Shown one piece after another: positions 1 through 8,896 of a stretch of 64,000 nucleotides of DNA. Origin of the DNA: Aerococcus viridans. GTDB taxonomy: Bacteria > Bacillota > Bacilli > Lactobacillales > Aerococcaceae. How positions within the stretch are numbered: position 1 is the first letter of the stretch; each line of letters begins with the position of its first letter. The position numbers and the translations under genes are program-made. Location: contig NZ_NBTM02000001.1 of the NCBI RefSeq assembly GCF_002083135.2, positions 620,001-684,000 of the forward strand. Direction: 5' to 3'. Below the pieces are notes generated by a model. It was not told where the DNA came from and ran no database searches. It saw only the letters and a program-made list of their open reading frames with translations.

Positions 1-1099
<1,099 letters not shown>

Positions 1100-1194
1100 T
1101 TTTCATGAGCTTGATTGCTCATTAAAGTTTGCTGACTTATTTATAGTAGTTCTCACTACTTTTGATTGTTGGAATCGAATGATTCCATACACAA

Positions 1195-1235
1195 TTTTTG
1201 GTTTGTCTTCTTTGTTCAGTTTTCAAAGGTCTATC
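1195..1235 (-). promoter_or_regulatory. rRNA leader boxA-like antitermination element
   Basis: On the minus strand the leader contains GACCTTTGAAAACTGAACAA, the stretch found upstream of 16S in many Firmicutes rrn operons. There it corresponds to the boxA/Nus factor region and the processing stem. It lies between the promoter-proximal start region and the mature 16S 5' end. Confidence 0.5.
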
Positions 1236-1260
1236 TCGTTGCTTTATTAGCAACTCATAT

Positions 1261-1290
1261 ATCATATCATCTTCATTCGGCGTTTGTCAA
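1261..1290 (-). promoter_or_regulatory. rrn promoter, proximal
   Basis: Perfect -35 TTGACA (1290-1285), an 18-nt spacer and -10 TATGAT (1266-1261), reading into the 16S gene. The predicted start lies about 150 nt upstream of mature 16S. Confidence 0.8.
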
Positions 1291-1439
1291 CAAAAAGTTT
1301 TAAAAAGTTTTTTTGCTATTTTATACAAACGATGTCGTGTTGACGACTTGAATATCATATCACTTGCCTTGAGCTATTACCAACAAGAATTTAAAATTTC
1401 TTTTGCATCTCATTGTCACCCTTAACAAGCAACTTTTGT

Positions 1440-1468
1440 ATATTAACTCAAGTTTAGAACCAAGTCAA
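1440..1468 (-). promoter_or_regulatory. rrn promoter, middle
   Basis: -35 TTGACT (1468-1463), a 17-nt spacer and -10 TAATAT (1445-1440), pointing to the 16S gene. The same hexamer pair and spacing recur at 1524-1552, which supports a tandem rrn promoter array. Confidence 0.75.
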
Positions 1469-1523
1469 CAAGTATTTTCCAATAGTATTTAACGCACGTT
1501 GTCGTCTCCGCTATTGGATATTT

Positions 1524-1552
1524 ATATTAGCACCCTATTCTATCAAAGTCAA
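1524..1552 (-). promoter_or_regulatory. rrn promoter, distal
   Basis: -35 TTGACT (1552-1547), a 17-nt spacer and -10 TAATAT (1529-1524). It lies just downstream of the terminator of the preceding methyltransferase gene, so it is the first promoter of the rRNA operon. Confidence 0.75.
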
Positions 1553-1607
1553 TGGTTTCGAATTAAAAATATTTGACAGATTTTCCCTTCTCAAATTTCA
1601 GGTTAAG

Positions 1608-1637
1608 AAAAAAGCCGTGAAGTTCCCTACACGGCTT
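1608..1637 (-). terminator. rho-independent terminator after trmR-like gene
   Basis: Minus-strand stem AAGCCGTG/CACGGCTT with a short loop followed by six T residues, 20 nt beyond the stop codon of the methyltransferase gene. Confidence 0.85.
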
Positions 1638-1657
1638 GATTTCTATCTATATTTTCC

Positions 1658-2401
1658 CTAGAAATTTTTCTCTAACATGTAGGAGAAATCTGTATCATCA
1701 ATTTTCTCTACAAGTAAGACTCCATCACCTAAGGGTAGGACAGAGGTTTTTAAGTTTGGATGCCCCACCACTTCTTCTAAAAGTAGATTTAATTTTTTAT
1801 GAATTTTCCGCACACGTTTTGGAATGGTATCTAATTTATTAAAGACTGTACCACCTTGGAAGATATCATCAATCATCAAAATCCCGCCAACTTCTAGTCG
1901 GTCCATGATTAACGGGAAGAAGTCGAAGTATTTTGCTTTCGCTGAATCTAATAAGGCAAAGTCATATTTAGTTTCTAGAGTTGGCAATACATCTTTGGCG
2001 TCACCTTCATGGATACTCACTTGGTCTGCTACACCTAATTTTTCAAAGTTGACTTTAGCAGCAGCAATCATTTTGTCATAACGATCGATGGTATCTAAGG
2101 TTCTTTCAGGGTGGTCGTAAACCATTAGTGATCCAGAGAATCCGATGGCCATACCGATTTCTAGAATTTTCTTTGGTTGTTTAATACTTAATAAAAAGTC
2201 TAAGAAAACTGCTGTTTCATGAGGAATTACTGGTACGCGGTTTTCATGGGCGTAATCTTCTAATTCTTTTAGTGGTGCTGGAAAGTCGTTCTGTCCAGTA
2301 CGCATGAAGTTCAATACACCTGCTTCTACTACTGGGCGGTCCATCATTTCATTTTGCACTACTTTTTCTTTAGTCTTGTTTACTTCGTTTGCTTGAGTCA
2401 T
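1658..2401 (-). CDS. trmR: SAM-dependent O-methyltransferase, TrmR/YrrM type
   Basis: A 247-residue class I methyltransferase of the caffeoyl-CoA/catechol O-methyltransferase family. SAM-binding motif I is EIGMAIGFSG at residues 81-90, followed by LDSAKAKY (151-158) and MIDDIFQGG (176-184), which carry the acidic metal-binding positions of this family. The closest characterised member I know is B. subtilis TrmR (YrrM), which methylates 5-hydroxyuridine in the tRNA wobble position; that assignment is by family resemblance. The ATG is preceded by AAAGGAGT. It has its own terminator (1608-1637) and follows the terminator of the upstream CNNM gene, so it is probably transcribed separately. About 20 extra N-terminal residues (rich in K, E, N) precede the usual fold. 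Confidence 0.8.
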   Translation of the reverse strand: MTQANEVNKTKEKVVQNEMMDRPVVEAGVLNFMRTGQNDFPAPLKELEDYAHENRVPVIPHETAVFLDFLLSIKQPKKILEIGMAIGFSGSLMVYDHPERTLDTIDRYDKMIAAAKVNFEKLGVADQVSIHEGDAKDVLPTLETKYDFALLDSAKAKYFDFFPLIMDRLEVGGILMIDDIFQGGTVFNKLDTIPKRVRKIHKKLNLLLEEVVGHPNLKTSVLPLGDGVLLVEKIDDTDFSYMLEKNF

Positions 2402-2420
2402 ATTTACTCCTTTTAGTTGA

Positions 2421-2448
2421 AAAAAGTCCGGAAAGATTCCGAACTTTT
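2421..2448 (-). terminator. terminator after CNNM transporter gene
   Basis: Minus-strand hairpin AAGTTCGGAA/TTCCGGACTT with one mismatch and a T run, directly after the stop at 2454. Confidence 0.75.
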
Positions 2449-2453
2449 TAATG

Positions 2454-3797
2454 CTATTTATTTTCTTCTACTTCTTCTTCAGCTAATTCATCGATATCTA
2501 ACTTCTTAACTTGGATACCACGGATACGTCCATTTTCTACTGCAGTAGTCATTAGTTTATAATTTTCGATTCGGATTACTTCTTCTGCTCGGTCTTCAGG
2601 GAAGTAACCTAGAATTTCAATCATGTAACCTGCGATGGTATCTGATTCATCGGATTCTACACTTGTTTTAAATAATTGGTTAAACTTATCGATTGGCATG
2701 ATTCCATTGATGATGTAGGTGGTATCATTGATGCGTTTGTAAAGATGTGAAATTTCATCATATTCATCTTCAATATCGCCGACGATTTCTTCGATTAAGT
2801 CTTCTAGGGTAACTAAACCAACTACACCATTATACTCATCTTTGATGATGGCGAGATGTTGGTGATTTTTCTTAAAGTCGAATAGTAAATCATCAATAAA
2901 GCTGGTTTCCGGTGCAAAGAAAGCTGGTTTAAGAACGTTGGTGATTTCGATATTTTCAAACCCTACTTTACGCGCTTCACGTAAAATATCTTTTGTATGG
3001 ATAATCCCAACAATGTTATCTTTGTCATCTTTAAAGACTGGCACACGAGAATATTGCGAGCTTAAGATTTCATTTACGATTTCTTGGTTGTCATCTTCAA
3101 TATCTACCATAAAGGTATCTGTACGAGGTGTCATTACCTCTCTAGCCAATTTAGTATCCAAGGATAATACACCTTGCATCATCTGGAACTCGTCACTATC
3201 AATTACACCTTCACGACGTGAGGAATTAATAATCCCTTGAATTTCTTCACGAGTAAATTGTTGGCTATCTTCAGAAAACTCGAGTGGAGTGATTTTCTTC
3301 AATATATTTGTTGACGCTGTTAGCAACCATACGAAAGGTTTGAAGAATGTTTTTAACACAGAAATAATACCAGCTGATTGTCGTGCATACGATTCAGGCA
3401 CTTGTAAAGCTAATTGTTTTGGATATAGCTCACCTAATACCAATGTAAAGTATGACAAGATTAAGGTTACAGCTGCCGTAGCAATTGTCTCACCTGCTGG
3501 AATACCAGATAGATACGGTTCTAAATAAGAAACGAAGGTGGTAGACGCTGCTGCAGACGAGAAGAAACCAGCAAAAGTAATTCCTACTTGAATCGTTGAT
3601 AAGAAATCATCAGAGTTTTCAAGAAGTTTTAGTACTTTTTGAGATTTTATATCTCCTTCTTCTGCCATAGTTTCTAATTTTGAATGGTTCACAGATACAA
3701 AGGCCATTTCAGCCCCTGCCAGGAAGGCATTCACCAATGTTAAAACAATAATTAATAATATCTGTCCACCTACGTTTGAGGCCCCAGGATCTCCCAT
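2454..3797 (-). CDS. CNNM/CBS-domain membrane protein (CorC/HlyC family, MpfA-like)
   Basis: A 447-residue protein with the standard three-part layout. An N-terminal DUF21/CNNM membrane domain (about residues 8-180) shows AFLAGAEMAFVSVN and GELYPKQLAL. A CBS pair (about 210-335) begins VMTPRTDTFMVD and contains DEYNGVVGLVTLEDLIEEI. The C-terminal CorC/HlyC domain is about 350-430, and the tail is acidic. The family exports Mg2+ or Co2+ (MpfA in Staphylococcus, YhdP/YugS in Bacillus); older databases call it hemolysin. The ATG follows AAAGGAGAG and the promoter at 3847-3875. No partner gene is adjacent. Confidence 0.85.
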   Translation of the reverse strand: MGDPGASNVGGQILLIIVLTLVNAFLAGAEMAFVSVNHSKLETMAEEGDIKSQKVLKLLENSDDFLSTIQVGITFAGFFSSAAASTTFVSYLEPYLSGIPAGETIATAAVTLILSYFTLVLGELYPKQLALQVPESYARQSAGIISVLKTFFKPFVWLLTASTNILKKITPLEFSEDSQQFTREEIQGIINSSRREGVIDSDEFQMMQGVLSLDTKLAREVMTPRTDTFMVDIEDDNQEIVNEILSSQYSRVPVFKDDKDNIVGIIHTKDILREARKVGFENIEITNVLKPAFFAPETSFIDDLLFDFKKNHQHLAIIKDEYNGVVGLVTLEDLIEEIVGDIEDEYDEISHLYKRINDTTYIINGIMPIDKFNQLFKTSVESDESDTIAGYMIEILGYFPEDRAEEVIRIENYKLMTTAVENGRIRGIQVKKLDIDELAEEEVEENK

Positions 3798-3846
3798 AAT
3801 GTCGAATTCTCTCCTTTATTATATGTATGTACAATAATCTGATTTT

Positions 3847-3875
3847 AGTATACAACCACTAGGTTTAAAAGGCAA
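3847..3875 (-). promoter_or_regulatory. promoter of CNNM gene
   Basis: -35 TTGCCT (3875-3870), a 17-nt spacer and -10 TATACT (3852-3847), about 50 nt upstream of the CNNM start codon. Confidence 0.6.
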
Positions 3876-4004
3876 GATTCAACTTATAAGTATGGGTAAA
3901 GATTGCGGATCTCATCCTGTTTTAAAAATTTTTGACTAACTGTTTTGCAAAGAGACAAAACCCAACAAACTAAAGGAGTTGTATAGAAAACAAATATCCC
4001 TCAT

Positions 4005-4340
4005 TTCTACAGATTCTAATTTAGTTTTAGCTAGGTTAACACGGTCAGCGTATACGTCAGCTGAGGAGTAATGAGTATCTTCGAAACTAGTGAATGAATC
4101 AACTGAGTCAACATCTTTGAACGCTTCAGGACCTTGCGCTAATTTTTCTAATAAGATTTCTAGGTTGAAGTCTTTATCATCATAAGCGTTGATCTAAGTT
4201 TGTACTTGAGGTACATCAGCTAAAGCAACTGGTTGGTTCACTGCTACCTAAATTGTTGGGATTTCGTTGACGTAGAATGGAATATCCGGAGTACCTCTAG
4301 ATGCTGGCCATGCAACACGTTGTAGAGTACCTGCAGCCAT
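4005..4340 (-). pseudogene. remnant of a GH3 glycosidase (NagZ-like) C-terminus
   Basis: No intact gene lies between 3800 and 4437. The minus strand from an ATG at 4340, preceded by AGAAGG, can be read in one frame for about 110 codons broken by two TAG codons (near 4250 and 4196). The reading contains NEIPTI-stop-VAVNQPVALADVP, INAYDDKDFNLEILLEKLA and FTSFEDTHYSSADVYADRVN. This pattern (AVNQP-x-L-x-DVP, INAY, EKL, a D-F-x-x-x-DT box) matches the C-terminal domain of family 3 beta-N-acetylhexosaminidases as I know it. The catalytic N-terminal barrel is absent. Both stops could come from CAG or GAG codons. I infer a decayed 3' fragment. The family call rests on motif memory only. Confidence 0.5.
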
Positions 4341-4393
4341 TTTTGCAACCTTCTAACCTTGCTATAATCTTTAGCATGATTTTGCCATTTTTA

Positions 4394-4402
4394 TGTTATA
4401 AT
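4394..4402 (+). promoter_or_regulatory. extended -10 promoter of CBS/ACT gene
   Basis: TGTTATAAT (TG at 4394-4395, TATAAT 4397-4402) lies 36 nt upstream of the start codon at 4438. No good -35 is visible, as is common for extended -10 promoters. Confidence 0.55.
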
Positions 4403-4437
4403 GAGGTCGAATATAACGAAAGAGTGAGGTCATACAT

Positions 4438-5085
4438 ATGAACATCCGCGAATTAAGTATCAAGCGGGAGGACATCAAATATGTCACCGAGGCTAATACA
4501 TTACAAGAAGCCTTAGACATTATGAAAGAAAATAATTTCCGGTCCTTGCCGATTTTAAGCCAGTCCGGAACGATGTATCGCGGAAACATTTACCGACAAC
4601 ATATTTACAAGAGACTATCAAATGACGAGTCTTTAGATGTATCGGTTACCCACCATCTAAAGAATGCGACGAAATACATCTATACCAATTCAACCCTATT
4701 CCAAACTATCTTTGCCATTCGGGACCTGCCTTATATCAGTGTCTTAAACGAAGACCATACCTTCTATGGCATCCTAACTCACCGTGCTTTTGAACGCGGT
4801 TTGTTCAAGGCTTGGTCATTGGATGAGGACGGCTTTGTCCTGACTATCGAAGCAAACCAGGAAGACCGGGGTGCCTTGGCAGTAATTTCTCGCATTATCG
4901 GTCGCTTCGCTTCTATCAATACAGTCGTCACAACTGTTGATCCGAAAACTGACTTATCAAATATCATCATTTCATTAAAAGGTGATTGTTCTCATCAGTC
5001 GCTTGAGAAAATTATCTCAAGGATTGAACGGAAGAATTATAAGATTATTTCAGTTGGTAATACAAAATCAATTGCCTTGAGCTAA
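4438..5085 (+). CDS. CBS-pair plus ACT-domain regulatory protein
   Basis: A 215-residue soluble protein. Two CBS motifs occupy roughly residues 5-125: the first around TLQEALDIMKENNFRSLPI, the second around YISVLNEDHTFYGILTHRAF. A C-terminal ACT-like domain covers about 135-212 (ALAVISRIIGRFASINTVV). This architecture is an AcuB-like small-ligand sensor. Firmicute CBS proteins of this size include cyclic-di-AMP binding proteins (CbpA/CbpB of Listeria), which is a possible but unproven role. The start is supported by GAGTGAGG seven bases upstream. It is a single-gene unit with its own promoter and a terminator at 5103-5155. The stop codon starts the sequence TAAGGTGT, also seen at the 3'UTR repeats described elsewhere in the window. 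Confidence 0.75.
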   Translation: MNIRELSIKREDIKYVTEANTLQEALDIMKENNFRSLPILSQSGTMYRGNIYRQHIYKRLSNDESLDVSVTHHLKNATKYIYTNSTLFQTIFAIRDLPYISVLNEDHTFYGILTHRAFERGLFKAWSLDEDGFVLTIEANQEDRGALAVISRIIGRFASINTVVTTVDPKTDLSNIIISLKGDCSHQSLEKIISRIERKNYKIISVGNTKSIALS

Positions 5086-5102
5086 GGTGTACATTTATAT
5101 AC

Positions 5103-5155
5103 AAAAAAACCTAGACCTTTGACTACCGTAATGGCTTCATTGGACTAGGTTTTTT
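5103..5155. terminator. bidirectional terminator between convergent genes
   Basis: Inverted repeat AAAAAACCTAG / CTAGGTTTTTT with a 30-nt centre between two converging genes. It has T runs on both strands. Confidence 0.75.
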
Positions 5156-5182
5156 CTATATTTATAAATATCCATTTCTTTT

Positions 5183-5788
5183 TTAGAGATTGCCTTGTAA
5201 AAATGGATTGGTCGCCTTTTCCTGACCGATTGTCGTAATCCCGCCGTGTCCCGGTAGAACTTGGGTTTCATCCGGTAGGGTCAACAAATGACGTTTAATG
5301 CCTGAGATCAAGGCATCTTGGTCACCGTGGTCTAAGTCGGTTCGGCCAATAGTCCCTTTGAATAAGGTATCGCCAGCAACGACGAAGCCGTCTTCTTCAA
5401 AAATATATACAACGGATCCTGGGGAATGCCCTGGTACATGTGCGGTTTTAAAAGTGAAGCCAGCAATGGAGTGTTGCCCCATTTTGTTCCAATAACGGGT
5501 ACGGGTTTTAGGAATTCTGGTTTGCTTGTCTTTCAACCAGTCGGCTTCAATAATGTGCTGCCAAACATCGATGTTGTAGCGCTCACGGATGTCTTCTACA
5601 GCACCGATGTGGTCGAAATGGGCGTGGGTCAAGAGAATTGCTACTGGATTTAACTGGTTTTCTGCGATTAGTTCTTCGATTGTTTCTGCCTGGTCACCAG
5701 GATCAATAATCAGTGTGTCCTTGTTGTCTTTGACGATAAAGTAAGGATGTTCTTGGATAGGTCCTACTGTTAATTGATATACACGCAT
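5183..5788 (-). CDS. MBL-fold metallo-hydrolase, glyoxalase II-like (YqgX type)
   Basis: A 201-residue metallo-beta-lactamase fold protein. Metal ligands are visible as THAHFDH (residues 54-60), PGHS (119-122), AGDTLF (138-143) and the C-terminal PGHGG (179-183). The length and motif set match the short YqgX/YcbL class of hydroxyacylglutathione-hydrolase-like enzymes, which hydrolyse thioesters; the physiological substrate is unknown in most Firmicutes. The start follows GGAGGG six bases away, and the gene stands alone. The glyoxalase function is inferred from fold and motifs only. Confidence 0.85.
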   Translation of the reverse strand: MRVYQLTVGPIQEHPYFIVKDNKDTLIIDPGDQAETIEELIAENQLNPVAILLTHAHFDHIGAVEDIRERYNIDVWQHIIEADWLKDKQTRIPKTRTRYWNKMGQHSIAGFTFKTAHVPGHSPGSVVYIFEEDGFVVAGDTLFKGTIGRTDLDHGDQDALISGIKRHLLTLPDETQVLPGHGGITTIGQEKATNPFLQGNL

Positions 5789-5872
5789 GCGTTATCCCTC
5801 CACCTTTATTAGACGGTTATAATGTGTCTTTCCTCACGTATTTTAGCAATCAACCCTCTAAAGGACAAGCAA

Positions 5873-6367
5873 TTACCCTTCCATCAATTTTCTGAAGTTT
5901 AGGCGTTTGTCTAAGTAATAGAATAGTGGTGCGGTGATTCCCATGATGATGATTTCACTTAAGAATGTAGTGAAGTATGTCAACCAGAATGGGAGTTGGA
6001 TCACCCAGAATAATTCTAGCGCGATGATGAAGATCATGACTGAGAATACCATACTGATGATGAACATGCGTTGTTTGGTGTCTTTAGCGAATCTGAATAG
6101 GTACTCGGCCACTAAGAATGATAGCAATGTATGCAGTGTCCCAAATACGATGTCATAAATGCCTAAAGTTGCTGAGAACATCAGGTTAGATAGGAATACC
6201 CCCAGTACGACGCCCCATTTGTAGTCTTTGTGGAAAACGGCTAAGTGGTTCAAGCCCTCTGATACGCGGAATTGAATGGCGCCGAATCCTAAAGGTTGGA
6301 CGAAATACATTAAAACGATGTAAATCGCGGTGATCATAGCTGAGTTCACCAATTTTCTTGTTTTCAT
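5873..6367 (-). CDS. queT: QueT, queuosine-precursor ECF transporter S component
   Basis: A 164-residue integral membrane protein with five to six hydrophobic segments, beginning MKTRKLVNSAMITAIYIVL. The Q-F-R-V-S-E-G-L-N motif (about residues 32-42) and the overall sequence match QueT, the substrate-binding subunit that captures preQ1-type queuosine precursors and works with the shared ECF AT module encoded elsewhere. I chose the ATG at 6367, 24 codons inside the longest frame, because it sits seven bases after AGGAGG, and because that AGGAGG is the expression platform of a preQ1 riboswitch (6375-6413). The riboswitch independently confirms the substrate. No queuosine biosynthesis genes are nearby, consistent with salvage. 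Confidence 0.92.
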   Translation of the reverse strand: MKTRKLVNSAMITAIYIVLMYFVQPLGFGAIQFRVSEGLNHLAVFHKDYKWGVVLGVFLSNLMFSATLGIYDIVFGTLHTLLSFLVAEYLFRFAKDTKQRMFIISMVFSVMIFIIALELFWVIQLPFWLTYFTTFLSEIIIMGITAPLFYYLDKRLNFRKLMEG

Positions 6368-6374
6368 AAAAATG

Positions 6375-6413
6375 CCTCCTAGTTTTTTTCTGTTGGATGG
6401 TTGCGAACAACAG
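6375..6413 (-). promoter_or_regulatory. preQ1-I riboswitch controlling queT translation
   Basis: On the minus strand, stem CTGTTG (6413-6408) pairs with CAACAG (6395-6390). The loop TTCGCAACCATC is followed by a run of seven A residues and CTAGGAGG. This is the class I preQ1 layout: a single hairpin, an A-rich tail that docks into the minor groove, and the downstream pyrimidine pairing partner merging with the ribosome binding site. Ligand binding would hide AGGAGG (6380-6375) and lower QueT production. Confidence 0.85.
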
Positions 6414-6473
6414 TTATAAAAATACAGTAACTTTGACAATAATACAAGATAGGAATAGCGTTATTTTGCCTAT

Positions 6474-6515
6474 AAAAAAGCAGTGACTGACTTTGTTGTC
6501 AATCACTGCTTTTTG
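6474..6515 (-). terminator. terminator after UPF0316 gene
   Basis: Near-perfect minus-strand hairpin AAAGCAGTGATTGAC / GTCAGTCACTGCTTT with a T run. It separates the UPF0316 gene from queT and its riboswitch. Confidence 0.85.
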
Positions 6516-6590
6516 TTGTACTACCTATTCTTTACCTGAGTTTTCATCTGTATCTTGCTTAGTTGAAGGGTCTTTTGTTGCTTGGTTGAC

Positions 6591-7220
6591 CTATTCTTCG
6601 AATAAGTGACCTGTTTCTTCCACGTACTCTTCTCTTGATTCTACTTCTTCAACCACAATATTGTCGGTTTGTTGGTCTTTGGCTTTCGACCGTTTGATCA
6701 AACGCGGGTTTACCCGTTTAGACCAGAAACCGCCATGGATATATTTGGCATCATAAGATAGGTAGAATGCTTTGGGATCAATTTCATCGATTGTCCGGTG
6801 TAAATAGACTTCATTTGACCGCGGTGTCAGGATCGTCAAGATTAACCGGTCACCGTCACGGCCGTAACCCACTTGAATGGTTACCCCGTAGCCACGCTCA
6901 CGTAAGGCGTTAGCTAGGGTATGGTCGTCATTTTGCACATAAACTTCGACTACTGAGTAGCCCAGAGCAAGTTTGGTTTCAATTAGCATCCCACAATAAA
7001 TCCCAACACCGAAACCTAGGGCATAGGCAATTAGGTAAATCGGATTAGATAAATATTGCATTACCATAGATAATCCTAGAGTGTAAATCGTCACCTCTAC
7101 AACAGCAATTACCGGTGCAATTCTTTGGTAACCACGTATGGCTAATAGAGTTCGTATGGTATTCAACATGATATATATCAGGTTGATGAGAAAGATTTGC
7201 AGTAATAAACTCCAGTCCAT
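6591..7220 (-). CDS. UPF0316/DUF2179 membrane protein (YebE-like)
   Basis: A 209-residue protein with three N-terminal membrane helices (about residues 5-22, 32-50 and 58-78) and a soluble DUF2179/PII-like domain after about residue 100 (GYGVTIQVGYGRDGDRLIL, then IDEIDPKAFYLSYDAKYIHGG). The family is conserved in Firmicutes and has no settled function. The final 30 residues are a charged, probably disordered tail. The start follows AAAGGATGAG. It lies 27 nt downstream of the opuC operon on the same strand, so it may be read as the last gene of that unit before the terminator at 6474-6515. Confidence 0.75.
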   Translation of the reverse strand: MDWSLLLQIFLINLIYIMLNTIRTLLAIRGYQRIAPVIAVVEVTIYTLGLSMVMQYLSNPIYLIAYALGFGVGIYCGMLIETKLALGYSVVEVYVQNDDHTLANALRERGYGVTIQVGYGRDGDRLILTILTPRSNEVYLHRTIDEIDPKAFYLSYDAKYIHGGFWSKRVNPRLIKRSKAKDQQTDNIVVEEVESREEYVEETGHLFEE

Positions 7221-7247
7221 TAACTCATCCTTTCATTTATTGCTAGA

Positions 7248-7913
7248 TTATTTGGTTGATGAAGGGTCTAGTCGTTTTTCAATTAGTCCTAACAACCAGT
7301 CAGCTAGGATTGACATAAGTGAGATTGGAATCACAGCTGCGATGATGATAGAAGTACCATCTGATGCATTTACACCGCGTTGCAACACGTCACCAAGTCC
7401 ACCGGCACCAACGAATGTACCGATTGTGGAAATCCCGATACCTGTAATGAAGGCATTACGGATACCACCCATAATAACTGAAAGCGCTAGTGGTAATTCA
7501 ACTTTATAAATCACTTGCCAAGGGGTCATCCCCATCCCTTTACCAACATCTACCATTGTATCATCTACACTGATAACACCGGTATAAGTATTTCTTAGAA
7601 TTGGTAAGATTGAATATAGGAAGATGGTGAATACAACCAAGTTAGGTCCTAGACCCATCACTAACATAACTACTGAAAGTAAGGCTAAGTTCGGCACAGT
7701 TTGAATAATGTTGGCTAAACCTATGATAAAGCTAGATGTTTTACGCTTGTGGGCAATAAAGAAACCTAAGGGTACGGCCACAATAATCGCAAAGACTACC
7801 CCGTAAGAGGTCATCAATAGTTGGCGGAAGAATTGTGATAATAGGTACATCCCATTTTGCTGGAAGTAATACACGATTTGCTCAAATAAGTCTAATTGTG
7901 TAACGTCAACCAT
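7248..7913 (-). CDS. opuCD: osmoprotectant ABC transporter permease (OpuCD)
   Basis: A 221-residue permease with five to six hydrophobic helices and the BPD_transp_1 EAA-type loop DVGKGMGMTPWQVIYKVELP (about residues 121-140), which contacts the ATPase. It is the second of two permeases flanking the binding-protein gene, the standard order opuCA-CB-CC-CD for glycine betaine/carnitine/choline uptake. The ATG overlaps the stop of opuCC by one base (ATGA-type junction at 7913), implying translational coupling. Within the operon it shares about half its residues by eye with OpuCB, as expected for the heterodimer. Confidence 0.88.
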   Translation of the reverse strand: MVDVTQLDLFEQIVYYFQQNGMYLLSQFFRQLLMTSYGVVFAIIVAVPLGFFIAHKRKTSSFIIGLANIIQTVPNLALLSVVMLVMGLGPNLVVFTIFLYSILPILRNTYTGVISVDDTMVDVGKGMGMTPWQVIYKVELPLALSVIMGGIRNAFITGIGISTIGTFVGAGGLGDVLQRGVNASDGTSIIIAAVIPISLMSILADWLLGLIEKRLDPSSTK

Positions 7914-8896
7914 TATTCTTCACCTCCTAAATTATCTTGCGACACTGGTTCAATAAAGGGTTCTGCATCTTCGAAATAGTTATTTTCTTCTAAAAAGCGT
8001 TCTGCAACGACTTGTGGTTCCAGTAAGTATTGGTCACTTTGGAAGTTTAATTCTTGCATGGTTTCGTCAGAAATTGTACTAGCTAATTTTTGGAAAATGC
8101 CATCCAATTCAGGATACTGTTCGCGTGCTTCATTTGTAACAACTGCAGCCCCATCATATGGTGGGAAAAGACGTTTATCATCTTCAAGGACAACTAAGTC
8201 CTCAGAAATGATACGACCATCTGTTGAATAACCTAATACAACATCCACTTCACCAGATGATACGGCTGAATAAACCAAACCGATCGTCATTGGGTACAAT
8301 TCAGAGAATTCAAAACCGTAAACTTCTTTAAAAGCATCGTAACCATCACCTTCACGATTTAACCAAGTATTATCTACACCAACTGAAAATTCGTCAGCGT
8401 ATTCTTCTAAGTCAGATACTGTTTCTAAACCATATTCTTCTGCATCTTCACGGCGAACCATGAAGGCATAAGTGTTGGCAAAACCATAACCTGGTGTGTA
8501 CCAATGCATATCATATTGCGAATCAAATTCTGAAATAACTGTTTCTAAGGCCACTTCTGGATCTGTTTCAGCTTCCATACCCAACTCACCTGTTAGTGAA
8601 GTCCCGGTATAGTTTACTGCTGATACGTTGGCGTCCCCTGTTTCTAAGGCCTGGTGGTTCATGGTTGATGAGCCCAAGTTTGGAATAATGTTTGTTGGTG
8701 CATCAATGTAATGTTGCACCATCCCCTCAACAATATGCCCTAAGATTTGTCGTTCAGTTGTTGATCCGGAAACAATGGAAATACCATTTTCAGATGATCC
8801 CCCTAATCCAGGTAATGAACAAGCTGTTAAAATAATTGTCGATAAGACAGCAACAATCGATGTCTTAAGATATTTCATTTTACGCAAGTGATTCAT
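7913..8896 (-). CDS. opuCC: glycine betaine/carnitine/choline-binding lipoprotein (OpuCC)
   Basis: The substrate-binding subunit of the OpuC ABC transporter. The N-terminus has a lipoprotein signal peptide: basic residues, a hydrophobic core and the lipobox LTAC, so the mature protein is anchored to the outer face of the membrane by a diacylglyceryl cysteine. The following 290 residues are an OsmF/OpuAC-type domain with GSSTMNHQALETGDA and MHWYTPGYGFANTYAF. The start is uncertain. The ATG at 8896 directly abuts AAAGGAG. A TTG at 8887 has ideal spacing (9 nt), and an ATG at 8878 begins MKYLKTS. The longest form is given; TTG is my preferred initiator. The gene overlaps opuCB slightly. Confidence 0.88.
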   Translation of the reverse strand: MNHLRKMKYLKTSIVAVLSTIILTACSLPGLGGSSENGISIVSGSTTERQILGHIVEGMVQHYIDAPTNIIPNLGSSTMNHQALETGDANVSAVNYTGTSLTGELGMEAETDPEVALETVISEFDSQYDMHWYTPGYGFANTYAFMVRREDAEEYGLETVSDLEEYADEFSVGVDNTWLNREGDGYDAFKEVYGFEFSELYPMTIGLVYSAVSSGEVDVVLGYSTDGRIISEDLVVLEDDKRLFPPYDGAAVVTNEAREQYPELDGIFQKLASTISDETMQELNFQSDQYLLEPQVVAERFLEENNYFEDAEPFIEPVSQDNLGGEE

